This document shows positions 46,501-58,700 of a DNA stretch of 64,000 nucleotides, piece after piece (position 1 is the stretch's first letter; the number at the start of each line of letters is the position of its first letter). This DNA comes from Branchiostoma floridae (taxonomy: Eukaryota; Chordata; Leptocardii; Amphioxiformes; Branchiostomatidae). A model generated the notes under the pieces. That model made no database searches. It had not been told where the DNA came from and saw only the letters and a program-made list of their open reading frames with translations. The translations under genes were made by a program, and so were the position numbers. The stretch is taken from positions 24,965,846 through 25,029,845 of the forward strand of contig NC_049987.1 of NCBI RefSeq assembly GCF_000003815.2, in the 5' to 3' direction.

Positions 46501-49209
46501 CCTCCATGTAAGTACGCTTTCATCGGGTTGGGCTCACAGGCCACAGAACTGGTCACGCCGTACTCCGACCTGGAGTTCGCCATTCTGATTGAGGATGGGA
46601 AGGACAATGACGTCACCAGGCGGTACTTCATCAACCTCACACACTTCCTACACCTGAAAGTCATCAACCTCGGAGAGACAATTCTCCCATCAATGGCAAT
46701 CCCCTCATTGAACGATTTTCCAGAGAAAGACTGGTTCTTTGACTCCGTCACCCCGCGTGGGTTTGCCTTAGACGGCTTCATGCCATGGGCTAGTAAGACT
46801 CCGTTTGGAAGAGACCAGACCAAGACCAAGCCTCCCGTCAGCCTTATCCAGACCCCTGCGGAAATGGCAAAGTTTCAGCGGCGAGACGTTTCTGTGGCAG
46901 AAGGGTATCACCTGTCCGACATCCTCAGACGAGTTGTTCTCTTAGCAGGAGAAGAGGCACTCGTGACCGATTACATGACAAAAATCAGGGAAATCACTAC
47001 GGGTGATCTACTCTCGCGTCTCCAGTCCCGTCTGTCTGCTGTACAGATTTTGCAGGATCACAGGGAGCAGCTTTCTACCCTCGAGCCAACCGGACAACTG
47101 ATAAATGTCAAGAAAGACATCTATCGTTTTCCGGGTGTAGCCATTGAAGTACTGGCCTTGTGCTGTCAGATCACCCTCGCTAGCACGTGGAGTGTGATAG
47201 ATGAATTAAAAGAAACGGGGAAGATCCATGAAGAGAATGCCGCCCACCTTAGAGTACTGACCAGCATCTCGGCAGAGCTCCGGTTAAGAACTTACTTGAA
47301 TAACAGGGGACAACAAGACAGTATGTCCCCTCTTACCCAGATGAAATACCAGTCAAAACCGCAAGAGGTCTCTGACACTACCCTGAGTTCAGTACTCCAA
47401 ATTCCAAACATACAAGTTCTTTTTAGATACTATTGCAGGGCAATCCCTTTGAAGAAATGTATGCCAGACAGTTTGCAGGGTAAACCGGAAAGTGTGCTGA
47501 AAACGACAATCTTCGACATCTCCCATGAATGTAGAGGTCGAATATCTAATAACCTGTGTCTTTTCTGGAGAGCCAAACACCATCTGGAAACAGCATTAGC
47601 GGACGCCGGCAGCGACATGATCAAGCGTTCGGCAATACTTGAAGAACTGGGGACTCTCTGGGCCTTTTTTGATGATATCAAAACAGGAGTTAGTGTCTTT
47701 GAAGAGTCACTTAGGGTGCGTAAAACTATCTATGGAGACAACACGGCACATCCGGATATTGCCGCGTCACTACACAACCTTGGATGGTCTTGGAGTGAAC
47801 TCGGTGATAGCAAGAAAGCTATAAGCTACTTCGAACAGTCACTGTCGATGCAGAAAACTATCTATGGAGACAACACGGTACATCCGGACATTGCCGCGTC
47901 ACTAAACAACCTTGGATCGTCTTGGGGTGAACTTGGTGAAAACAGGAAAGCTATCGGCTACTTCAAACAGTCACTATCGATGAGGAAAACTATCTATGGA
48001 GACAGCACGGCACATCCGGACATTGCCGGCTTACTAAACAACATTGGATCGTCTTGGACCAAACTCGTGGATTACAGGAAAGCTATCGGCTACTTCAAAC
48101 AGTCACTATCGATGCAGAAAACTATCTATGGAGACAACACGGCACATCCGGACATTGCCGGGTCACTAAACAACCTTGGATTGTCTTGGCGTAACCTCGG
48201 TGATAACAGGAAAGCTATCGGCTACTACCAACAGTCACTATCGATGAGGAAAACTATCTATGGAGACAACACGGTACATCCGGACATTGCCGCGTCACTA
48301 CACAACCTTGGGTCATCTTGGGGTGAACTTGGTGATAACAAGAAAGCTATCGGCTACTACCAACAGTCACTATCGATGAAGAAAACTATCTATGGAGACA
48401 ACACGGCACATCCGGACATTGCCGAGTCACTAAACAACCTTGGATCGTCTTTGAGCAAACTCGGTGATCACAAGAAAGCTATCGGCTACTTCCAACAGTC
48501 ACTATCGACGAGGAAAACTATCTATGGTCACAACACGGCACATCCGGACATTGCCCAGTCACTAAACAACCTTGGATTGTCTTGGACACAACTCGGTGAT
48601 CACAGGAAAGCTATCAGCTACTACCAACAGTCACTATCGATGAAGAAAACTATCTATGGAGACAACACGGCACATCCGGACATTGCAGCCTCACTAAACA
48701 ACATTGGATCGTCTTGGTTTGAACTTGGTGATAGCAAGAAAGCTATCAGTTACTTCGAAAAGTCACTATCGATGAGGAAAATTATCTACGGAGACAACAC
48801 GGCACATTCGGATATTGCCGCGTCACTAAACAACATTGGATTGTCTTGGTGTGAACTTGGTGATAGCAAGAAAGCTATCAGTTACTTCGAACAGTCACTA
48901 TCGATGATGAAAACTATCTATGGAGACAACACGGCACATCCGGACATTGCCGCGTCACTACACAACATTGGATTGTCTTGGAGTAACCTCGGTGATCACA
49001 AGAAAGCTATCAACTACTTCATGCAGTCACTATCGATGATGAAAACCATTTATGGAGACAACGCGGCACATCCACACATTGCCTCGTCACTAAACAACCT
49101 GCAATTAGCATGGACTAACATTGGTGATCACCAGAGAGCGATGGAGTACTGGCAACAATTACAGAATATGCAGAGGGCTTTTGATATGCGAAGCTCGTTA
49201 TGGATCTAA
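43546..49209 (+). CDS. NTase-TPR gene 4 (four exons, 11 C-terminal TPRs)
   Basis: Exons 43546-44247, 44440-44540, 45524-45624 and 46025-49209 give 1362 residues. Exon 2 is 12 nt shorter than in gene 2 (9 nt of it at the donor, which is rebuilt as CAACG|gtaagc), keeping the phase. The NTase signature GSQATELVTPYSDLE lies at about residue 471; eleven 44-residue TPRs follow from about 859. The usual stop after QRAFDM is changed from TGA to CGA, so the protein runs on for RSSLWI. The usual AATAAA is AATAGA (49266-49271). Exon 1 and the first half of exon 4 group with gene 1 (AISQQHNPYQ, LLAGEEALV, REITTGDLLS), whereas the flanks and KCMPDSLQGK...LKTTIFD group with gene 2. Predicted role as for gene 1. 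Confidence 0.85.
45024..45175. mobile_element. Palindromic MITE in intron 2 of gene 4
   Basis: AATGACCCGCCCGAGGTGTA, then ATATGGTGTCATAAC, is inverted as GTTATGACACCATATATACC...GGCGGGTCATTAAC. It is part of a larger gene-4-only insertion reaching about 45455. Confidence 0.7.
45656..45774. mobile_element. CTCCAAGCAGAGGTT element in intron 3 of gene 4
   Basis: The shortest of the four orthologous-position copies (about 119 bp), consisting of little more than the two inverted ends. Confidence 0.8.
47700..49150 (+). repeat. 132-bp TPR coding array, 11 units
   Basis: Eleven in-frame units. Units with LGDSKKAISYFE occur at the start and again near the end, suggesting copying of blocks inside the array. 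Confidence 0.9.
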
Positions 49210-51772
49210 ACCAAATTGTAAGCAATCGGGCGTGAATGAGAATTTTTTTGTAATTGTAAAAATGAAATAGAATGTGACAACATACCCCTTATATGTTAAT
49301 CATGTATAACGATCAAGTATTTAATTAAACAATACCATGGAATCACGGTATATTCTATACCCCAGATATTGTTTTGTGCTGCTTGAAGAATGTTTTACTG
49401 AAATCTTCCCTCCACAGTTTATCTTCGTCTTTCACCAAACGTCCAAAAGATTTTAATGCAGTTCGTCTTACACAAAACGTCAAAACAATTTTAATGCAGA
49501 CTTTTGGTAATGTAACGTTATAGTGATTTTTCTGTCAGTTGACGAATAAATTCATTTGGAGTGGTTCGATATTTCAGTACGCGAAAAATGCTACCTACAC
49601 ATAAGGGACCTGTCCAACATGTCTGAGTAGAACCCGAAAGTGACGTCACAGGGCATGGCAAGTAAAGGCACAAGGTGGGCGTGGCACTTTATGAACTTTC
49701 TGGATAGTTTCAAAGAACGCTTGCAGATGTGCAAAAGTTAGGTGTTACGGGTCTTTCAGTGTAATATAAACAGCTGCTGCCGCGCCGCGTGCCTGCGAAG
49801 CTGGTGTGTTAGGCCGAAGGGCGGTTATACCGGCTATATAGATATAGATAGATATGTGTTTGACTGTTCTTGACGGATGTCTGTAGCACTTTTGCTACTA
49901 GGTGGTTTCTGACTAGCGGTCCATTACTGAAGAAATATGTGACTATCACCAACTCAAAACCATCGTGAACACTCAAAATCAAACACGTTTTCTCCTTACG
50001 CAGAACCAAATCACTGCAGTAATTTGGCAGGTTAAGTTTCGATATGTTATTAGAAAATTGCACCATTTAAGAATGTTCTGCTTCACTCGGTTTAGATCCA
50101 ACACCAGTGACTTATAGTTAAAGAAAATGCATGCAGGATAAAGTAAAATTTTGGGACTTAGTAAAGCATCAACTTGTAAAATGTTTGATACACTACGCAT
50201 CATGTAATTAAAATGTCCTTCGGATGACCTATAACTTGAAAGAATTTGGGGCGATCTTCATTTGTATTCACGTCTTTTTTCTCTCCATATACATGTAGCA
50301 GAAACAGGCCATGTACGGTGGATACGAGCCATCTGCCTCACCCTCAATTAAACTAACATTTTGTTGTAACCAACATATTCCTGTCTCTCAAAAACGAGTA
50401 TTTTTTTATTGCAGTGTGTACCAAACTTAAAATACTGAGGTTCACCACATATACAAGAAAAACACACACTGCAATAAAAAAATACTCGTTTTTGATGTTA
50501 AATTTTGAAATGAGACTGATATGCTTAAAAGCAGTATACATACAAAAAGTAGTGGTGAAAAAGGTTAAGTTGCCCCCATAGCCGTTCTGAGACCGTAGAG
50601 ACCGTAGAGGCAGTGTAAAGTGCCTTTCCCAACGGCACAACATCAGTGCATGTCAGGGGATTCAAACCAAAGCCTTTCAGTTCTGGGCCAAACACCCTTC
50701 CCATTACGCCGACCTGACGCCAGATAAAGTAGTTGTATAGTTTATAACACAACTGGAAAGATCCTCAACTGGTAAAAGTGAACTATTTAAAAGAAGTATT
50801 AAAAATCATCAACGCATACAATGTAAGGAACATTTATCTTAGCCATTTAGCCTATAGTGAAGTCTTCTTCACACAACAAGTTGTGTCTGATTCTTCAACA
50901 CTGTAAGGCCACGTTTGGAATTATCTAAGGACTCCTATTGTAGTTAGCCTGGGTACCATCCGGGTAGTAGTTTGTTCCTATGTTCGCTTCTACTAACCCT
51001 CTTGAGACCTACACATTCAAACCTTTTGGTGGTGACGCCAGTCAATGAGCGAATTAAGGAATGGGTTCTAGAGCACTCGTTCGAAGACAATAGGCCCACC
51101 CGGAGGGCGTTTTGGGTGTTGGAACGCCTGTTAGAGTGAGTGCTGGAACCCATTCCTTGATTCGCTGAGGTGTAAGGACCAATCAGCACCCTCGTCCAAA
51201 ATTTGGACGATTCCAGACATTAGAATTTAGAGATGTCAAAGTTCCCAGACGAAACAGCAGAGAAGCGACTGTATACAGTGCATAATAAACGTCAGAGCAA
51301 ACTGCTATCCAGATAGTTCCCAGGCTAAAATGTAGTAGAACGCATATACAGATATGATATACAATCATCACATCATTATAGACATTGACTTCCGAAAATG
51401 CTAAAATCTTAGGGAATCTTCTCTCATTTACAATTTAAGTATCGTATCAGTATTTTCTGTATAACCATCAAACATTGTAAGATTTTTTTTCATATTTGTA
51501 ACATTAATGACTAGAACTACCTACGCAAGAAAACAGCTACTCAAGCAACTGGACAGAATTAGTAAACTTTTGTACATTTTATGAATTTCATCCAGTTGCT
51601 ATAGTAACTGCTTACTTGTGTATCTTATTATCTTAACATTCATTGATATACATGTGTGTAACTGGAAATGCAATTTTTGTTGCAATTGTTTAAACTCCTA
51701 CAAGACTTGATAGTGACAATACCTTTGTCAACGATTATTAGATATGGCTCAATGTTGGAACATATGATAATG
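49210..51772 (+). other. 3' flank of gene 4 and spacer, no gene seen
   Basis: Homology with gene 2's flank extends to about 50880. A partial palindrome of about 120 bp (51053-51170; GAATTAAGGAATGGGTTCTA and its complement) lies in the spacer. 51200-51770 shows nothing I can name. Confidence 0.55.
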
Positions 51773-51981
51773 CTAGTTCACCTTTATCCGTTGGGTAACC
51801 TACATCCGTTGCTTTTAAAAACAGGATATTTGGGGATATAACGTTGACGGACGTTGGTTTCAAATTGCAATGTTTTCAGGATATTGCAGTTTAAAACTAC
51901 CACCCGTCGATTTGATGCGTCTAAATACCCGGTTTTTAAAAGCAACGGATATAGGTTACCCAACGGATAAAGGTGAACTAG
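51773..51981. mobile_element. Palindromic MITE at the 3' end of CEP43
   Basis: CTAGTTCACCTTTATCCGTT at the left is inverted as AACGGATAAAGGTGAACTAG at the right (minor mismatches inside). It ends about 34 bp beyond the CEP43 stop, so it is probably part of that gene's 3' UTR or directly after it. CTAG may be the target site or the tip of the repeat. Confidence 0.8.
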
Positions 51982-52014
51982 CGTTAACTGTACCACTGGT
52001 CCGATAAACCATTA

Positions 52015-55000
52015 CTAAGGTGTTAATGACAGTTGGACGTCCTCAGCATAGTCAAACCCGCCAACGCTGGCCTGCGATACTGTTCTGTCCTCTGTCAAGT
52101 CATCAAACTAGAAAAGAAGAAATACAATGTTCACTGCATAAATGAAGATGGGTGCTAATTTCTGAAATAGAATATTGGAAGACTTGCCACTTAGTAAAAT
52201 AAAAATTACTAGCCAGTGCTCATTACTGGTTTAAGTCCATTTTGCTAACGAACTAAAGCCAAGCTACAATACTGCAACCTAAACCTATATCTCTAAAAAA
52301 TTTGTATCAGTGACAAGAAAAAGTTTCCCCAACTTTTCCTGGCTATTCAAACTTGTGACCTCTTGATGTAGTGTCCCCTACGTTAGTCACTCTGCAATTC
52401 GACACCACATAACTTTCTAACCAATGTTTACAAACTATGACCATTCTATAAATAATACTGCAACTTAAACCTATCTTCGATATTATCCGTGATAAAAAAT
52501 ACCCCACCTTTTCCTGGCTATCGTTGAGTAAGTCGTCTGCCTCGATGGAGATTTCCTCTTCTATCTCCTCACTCACAGAGTGGGCGCCGCTCTGACTCTG
52601 GCTTTGGCTAGGGAAGCAAACGTTTGTTTGTTTGTTTGAACCTTTATTTATTCATGAGAAGCTCAAATTGGCCTGCAGGCTGCTTTTCATTGATGTCATG
52701 GGGGAGGTAAAGGTATATAACTGAGATACAGATTACATCAAGTCCTAATAAATCTATCAACAAAAATCACTACATATACATTGTACAAAACATTAGTACA
52801 ATGCTAAACTTTCTTCCATCACAAAGGTATGTACGGATCAAATTTTCAACAACCTCTGTTGCCTTCTTCAGGATCAATACTGATGAAAATTTGATGCTTC
52901 TATGCGGCCCGCTCTCAATTGCCATGAGACAGGGCGAAATCCCACGGAAAACTCCTTCATTGGCAAACCCTCTTTCCCGGCACAAGAGAACATAGCCAAC
53001 ATTGAAAATCGTGAATATAGGGGCCAACTTAGCCCAGGACAGCGGTGTTTGTATTACACAGACTAAACTTCTCACCTCGCAAAGTCGTCTTCGTAGTCAT
53101 CATCGTCATTTGGCACTTCTGGGAACAAAACATGAAAGATCATCATGACAACCGCATGATTCATGCAACGTGGAGCGNNNNNNNNNNNNNNNNNNNNNNN
53201 NNNNNNNNNNNNNNNNNNNNNNNNNNNNNNNNNNNNNNNNNNNNNNNNNNNNNNNNNNNNNNNNNNNNNNNNNNNNNTGTCTTTCCTGTCACTGTCAAAT
53301 CCAACAGTATATTAATGGGAAGGTCCCTGTAGATCAACTGGTAGCAGCCTCACAATTGCTGGACAAAAACAGCAGGGAAACGTGCTGCCCTATTTATTAA
53401 TAGGCGCTACATGTCTGAATTACTCTACATCTTTCAGTCAGTTGCGGTATGGTTCACACTTGTAGACAGGGAACCTTTCAAATATTGCAGCACCAGCATT
53501 AGTTGATAGGTGGTGCTGTTATCAAGGTAAAAAATGGATACATCATTGGTTCAGGTTGGGGCCCACAAAAAGGGGATGCAATGAACTTACAAGTTGAGTT
53601 ATAACAATTGAGTAAAGGTTTGTTTGTTTGTTTGTTTATACCATGTTGGTTACCAACCCATGGAAAAGCTATTAAACATTCATAAAGATATACAGCATAT
53701 CTTTTACAAGTAAATGTACATTTCATTTAGTTGATTGAAATGATAATTTCTGGCTAGGTACAGTGGACACCAACTAATTGCATCACTGCTATTGGCATAA
53801 GTCTGGGATTTGCATAGAATTCTGAAAACCCAAACCATTTGCCATTCACTCCATTGTAAATACAATGGTATAATCGCATCATCTATTATGGCATAAATCG
53901 GACATTCGGGTAAAATATCGTCAGGTCAATCGCATACTGGCCCGTAAATATGTGATAGAAAACAAGAAAAAAAGTCGAAAATGAACTATCAGCGGCCTTT
54001 ACAAATGCATTCGATCGGCAAAACCGTCAAAATTGCCGCTGAAATGGACAAATAACGCTGGTACGCCGCGCCGGCGGCACCCGGGGGTTACGCAATACAA
54101 AAGCGCAAAGGCTGACGGGATAGCATCGGCGCCATTTTTATTTTGTCTAATACGCGCTGATGTTTGTGAATTTTCGAGCTAAAATTCCCACTGATTTTGT
54201 GAACATCGTCTACCCAAAACCAGCCATTATGAAGCTGAAATGTTTGTAAGTTAGATAAGTTCGGGCATTTAGCCCAGTTTGTTCCGAGTTTGTAAATATG
54301 GCTGGAAGACGAGCGACAGTTTTGGCGTCATTCACCACGGCATCGGCATGCTTGTTTGTTTAGCGCTACACTACATTGCTCACAAAATCGTCAATTTTCA
54401 GCAAAGTTTCCGTACCTTCCGCTTAAAAGTTGTAATCAAACTAATGCTTCTCGGTAAATATGTTATGTTTAACCTTACGATGATCGGACTGTGCGATTAC
54501 ACGTCGATAAATGTAGTCTGTACAGCGGTATCTAAAGCTGAGAGAACTACAATTTTCTGTGGATCGGAGCATAATTTTTTTTTACAGTTCAACGTTACCA
54601 CATGATGTTAACGTTACATTAAAATGTTGATGATGTGTCGGATATGTATAAACGTGTGTGTGATATCATTCTGCACTGAAATGTGATTGAATCGAGACGC
54701 AGCGGATGTTGTATTTTGTTTTATATTTATTTCTTCTCGTTACGTATGACGGACACGTGCCTGTAAAGGAAAAAAAGAAACTTGGATAAATATTAACTAC
54801 AATGTTACTTCTGCATATGAAACATGCATGTTCATGAATAAAATTTAGTATATAATACCAGTTTTGACATGTGTGTGTATGGTTATTTCAACCCTGAGTC
54901 CGTAACCAGCACCCCCCTCCCCCGCCGATCGTTTGGACTCTCCTAGGGTTATTGGACTAAGTCGGGTAAACGGGTAAAATTCGCTGACAAATCGATGATG

Positions 55001-55731
55001 CCAATAGCCGACTTCTACTGTACATTACAATTTGGAATTAATTCATGCCATATCAGAGACTGGAATATCCAAGATTGCCTCACCTTGAAAACTTGAACTT
55101 GTTCTCGGAGGGGACGGGTTTGTCGAAGAAATCATCATCATCAAAGTCGTCCCCCCTGAAGTCAGTGGACCGTCCCGAGGCCTGCTTCACTTCCTGGTTC
55201 TTCCTGTTCTTGGCCTCAACTGCATTTTTGTCCACCTGGGGAAATAAGAGTTTTGAAATAAATCAGAAAGAAAAGATCTGCTTTCTCCAGAGTACAACAC
55301 TGCTTGTTTCAGTTATAGTTTTACCGGTACCTCATGTGAGACTGAGTAAAATCTAATGAAAATGACTTAAAATGGAATAGGAAAAAGGTACTGAAATGGT
55401 CTGTTCAATGATATTTCACAAACAATTCTGCCTCCTTTTCTATGAGACCACTCAAATACTAATATGGTCTTAAACCAGGGGGCCCAAAATCAACCTTCCC
55501 AAGACAAACCCACATACCACGTATCATGATAATTCATCCAGACGTTATGCTCAAGTTATGCTGACTATCTAGACACAGACAGATGTACCTAGAACAAAAC
55601 CTCCATTTCTCATGGAGGTAACAGTACAACATCCAGTGTACCCACGTTTGTATACAGGCTATAATGCATACAACAGCAGCCACTCCAGACAATGGTACAA
55701 CACCACAGCTGTCACATACACCAGTCCGCTG

Positions 55732-55762
<31 letters not shown>

Positions 55763-58700
55763 GCATGCATGCCTCACACACATACACCAGTCCACTATAT
55801 ACATATGCATACACGCACGCACACATACATACACAAAACAATTCCTCCATTTGTTATGGCGGTAACAATACAACAGCTGATGTACCCACGTTTGCATACA
55901 GGCTACAGTGCATACAACAGCAGCCATTCCAGACAATGGTACAGTACTACAGCTGTCACATACACCAGTCCGCTGTATACACACGCATGCACACATGCAC
56001 ACACACGCATAAACATGCACGCATGCACACACACACAAACACAAAATACCTCCACGATAAACAATACAACATCCAGTGTACCCACGTTTGCACACAGGCT
56101 ATAGTGCATACAATAGCAGCCATTCCAGACAATGGTACAGTACTACAGCTGTCACATACACCAGTCCGCTGTACATCAGTATAAAGGAGGTGGTAACAGA
56201 AGGGTACAGGAGTTTCAGGGCAAGGCCCAGGGCAAGGACTGCCATGAGGGCCACCCTCAGGACCAGAATCATCGCTCAGGTCTGTCTTGGAATGTGTCAC
56301 GGCAGAAAAATGGCAGATTGGGCCATACCAAGTGGGGTGTAGCATGGGGGTGAATCCCGGGTGATGGCTTGGAATATGACTTTTCAAGATTGCGGTCCTA
56401 GCTTTCAGGAGTTTCAGGGCAAGGCCCAGGGCAAGCACTGCCATAAGGGCAACCCTCAGGACCAGAATCATCGCTCCGGTCTGTCTTGGAATGTCTTAGG
56501 GCAGAAAAAAATGGCAGATTGGGCTATACCAAGTGGGGTGTAACATGGGGGAGATGGCTCGGGATATGAATTTTCAAGATAACGGAGGTAGCAGTTAAAG
56601 GCAAGGATACATGAGTTTCAGCGGAAGGACTGCCATAAGGGCAACCCTCAGGACGAGAATCATCGCTCAGGTCTGTCTTGGAATGTCTCGACAAAAAAAA
56701 ATGGCAGATTGGGCTATACCAAGTGGGTTATAGTATGGGGGTTATGGCTTGGAATATGAATTTTTGATATAAAGGAAGTTGTGGTCCAAGATACAGGAGT
56801 TTCATGGCACAAGACATTTACAAAAGCAAGGATTGCCATAAGCCACCCTGAGGACCAAAATCATGCCTAGGTTTGTCTTGGAATGTCTCAGGATGTCTGG
56901 GGACAAAATAAGGGCAGACTGGGCCATACCAAGTTGGGTGTAGCACGAGGGAGGTGGCTTGGAATATGAATTTTGCATGTCATGCTCATTTATAACTAAC
57001 GTTATAAATAAATTAATAATTACCATATGCAGGTGGTATTTCAAGCCCTGCAATAGATGCTATTGATTATTTGCACGCCTATATTAGGGTGACCTATTTC
57101 TCTCCATTTATAGACTAAATTAATGGTTTGTAGTTTTATAAAATCAATAGACTGTCATCACATTACAGGGCTTGCATCATTACACTGTCGGGATGTCCCT
57201 GTAGCTCAACTGGTAGCAGCCTCACACTCACAACTGAGCTCCTGGTTCCTATTACATGTAGTTTGTAACTGGGAGACCACGGTTCAATCCTGAAAAGGGT
57301 ATTTCAGTTGGGGCTGCACCCATCTTTATACCCCCCTCACATTAGGCGCGATTCGATCGGACGAGTCTGCGAGCTCTAAATTACGAGGAAACATGACTCT
57401 GACGGGAAGGGGAAACTCTGCCATTTCTTCGTCGGCATCAGGGTCATGCCTCCTCGTAAATTAGAGCTTGCAGACTCGTCGTCCGATCGAATCGCGCCTA
57501 ATGTGATGGGGGTATAAGGAAGGATGCAGAAATTGTGGTCCTGCATTCAAGGAGGTGCCTCCAGCACATTAAAAAGGAAGGGCTAGCAACCCCTTCCTGT
57601 AAAAAAATATACCCTGATGATGAAACAGCAAGACCCATGTGTACTACAAGGTAGAACACAACAGCTGTGAGATGTACCTTGGTGAAGCTGCTCTTGTTGT
57701 CTGGGGAAGAGACCCTGGGGGAGGACAGGGTGATGTCTGACACGTCAGAGGCTACCTGTAAAAGCACAGAAACATCAGCATCACTGGCCAAACAAATAAT
57801 GGCAATTCAGTCAGTCATAGTCATACAGTGTATTGCAGCACCGTTGGGGTTACACCGCCCCTTACGGGGTGGCATACCCTTTCTTCTAGCTGAATATGAG
57901 ACGGGTATGCACCAGGTCTCCCTTAGTATAAATTGAATACTGTAATTGTTGAATCGTTAACAGTATTTTAATTTTAGTGACTTAAGATATTCAACTGCTA
58001 AAATTTTATCATCACAATTATCTATTCAATCTGAGGCCAGCAATATTAGATGCAATATTAGATGGATTTACAGTTCAGAATGGGATATTTTGATATAAGA
58101 AAGACATGTACAAGAGCACACAACTCACCACACTCCTGCACAGCACAAATAATCTCTTGTACATTCCCAGAAACTCATCAAAGTCTATGGCTGGAAAGAC
58201 AAAACATAGACAGGAATAAACTGTGCTATATATACTACAGACTTGGCAAAAAAACAATCAAAATATTTCTACTGCTGCAGGGTTGGACAAGTTTTCTAAA
58301 ATTCACTTGTCCTATCGGGCAAGCGCATAAAAAACGTACTTGCCCGAACCAACTTTTCACTTGCCCAAAATTCAAATGTCTGTCACTTTTGTATACATTT
58401 TCACTTCCAGCAATGGAATTCTTATAATTGCCTCTATTTTTCAATGTTGACCATGCTTGATGTCATGACTGTAAACGGTAGTAACTATAAAACCTCACTC
58501 AATGAAAAAATCTTACTTGCCCGATCGGACAAGTGGGGTAGGTCATGCACTTGCCCGAACAGCACTTTCACTTGCCCGGGACAACAGGGCTAGTGGACTT
58601 GTCCAACCATGTGCTGTAGTTTTCAAACGTATCTTCATGCACTTACAGACGTTGTAGAACAAACGATACAAATAACAGCAGACCCTGTTCACAATCATGT

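Noticed and set aside
9127-49209. True PII-uridylyltransferase (GlnD) function
   Set aside because: Only the NTase signature and following helices resemble GlnD; there are no HD or ACT domains and animals lack the PII nitrogen circuit.
57190-57320. Functional tRNA gene
   Set aside because: A and B boxes are present, but spacing and stems do not make a cloverleaf; fits a SINE head.
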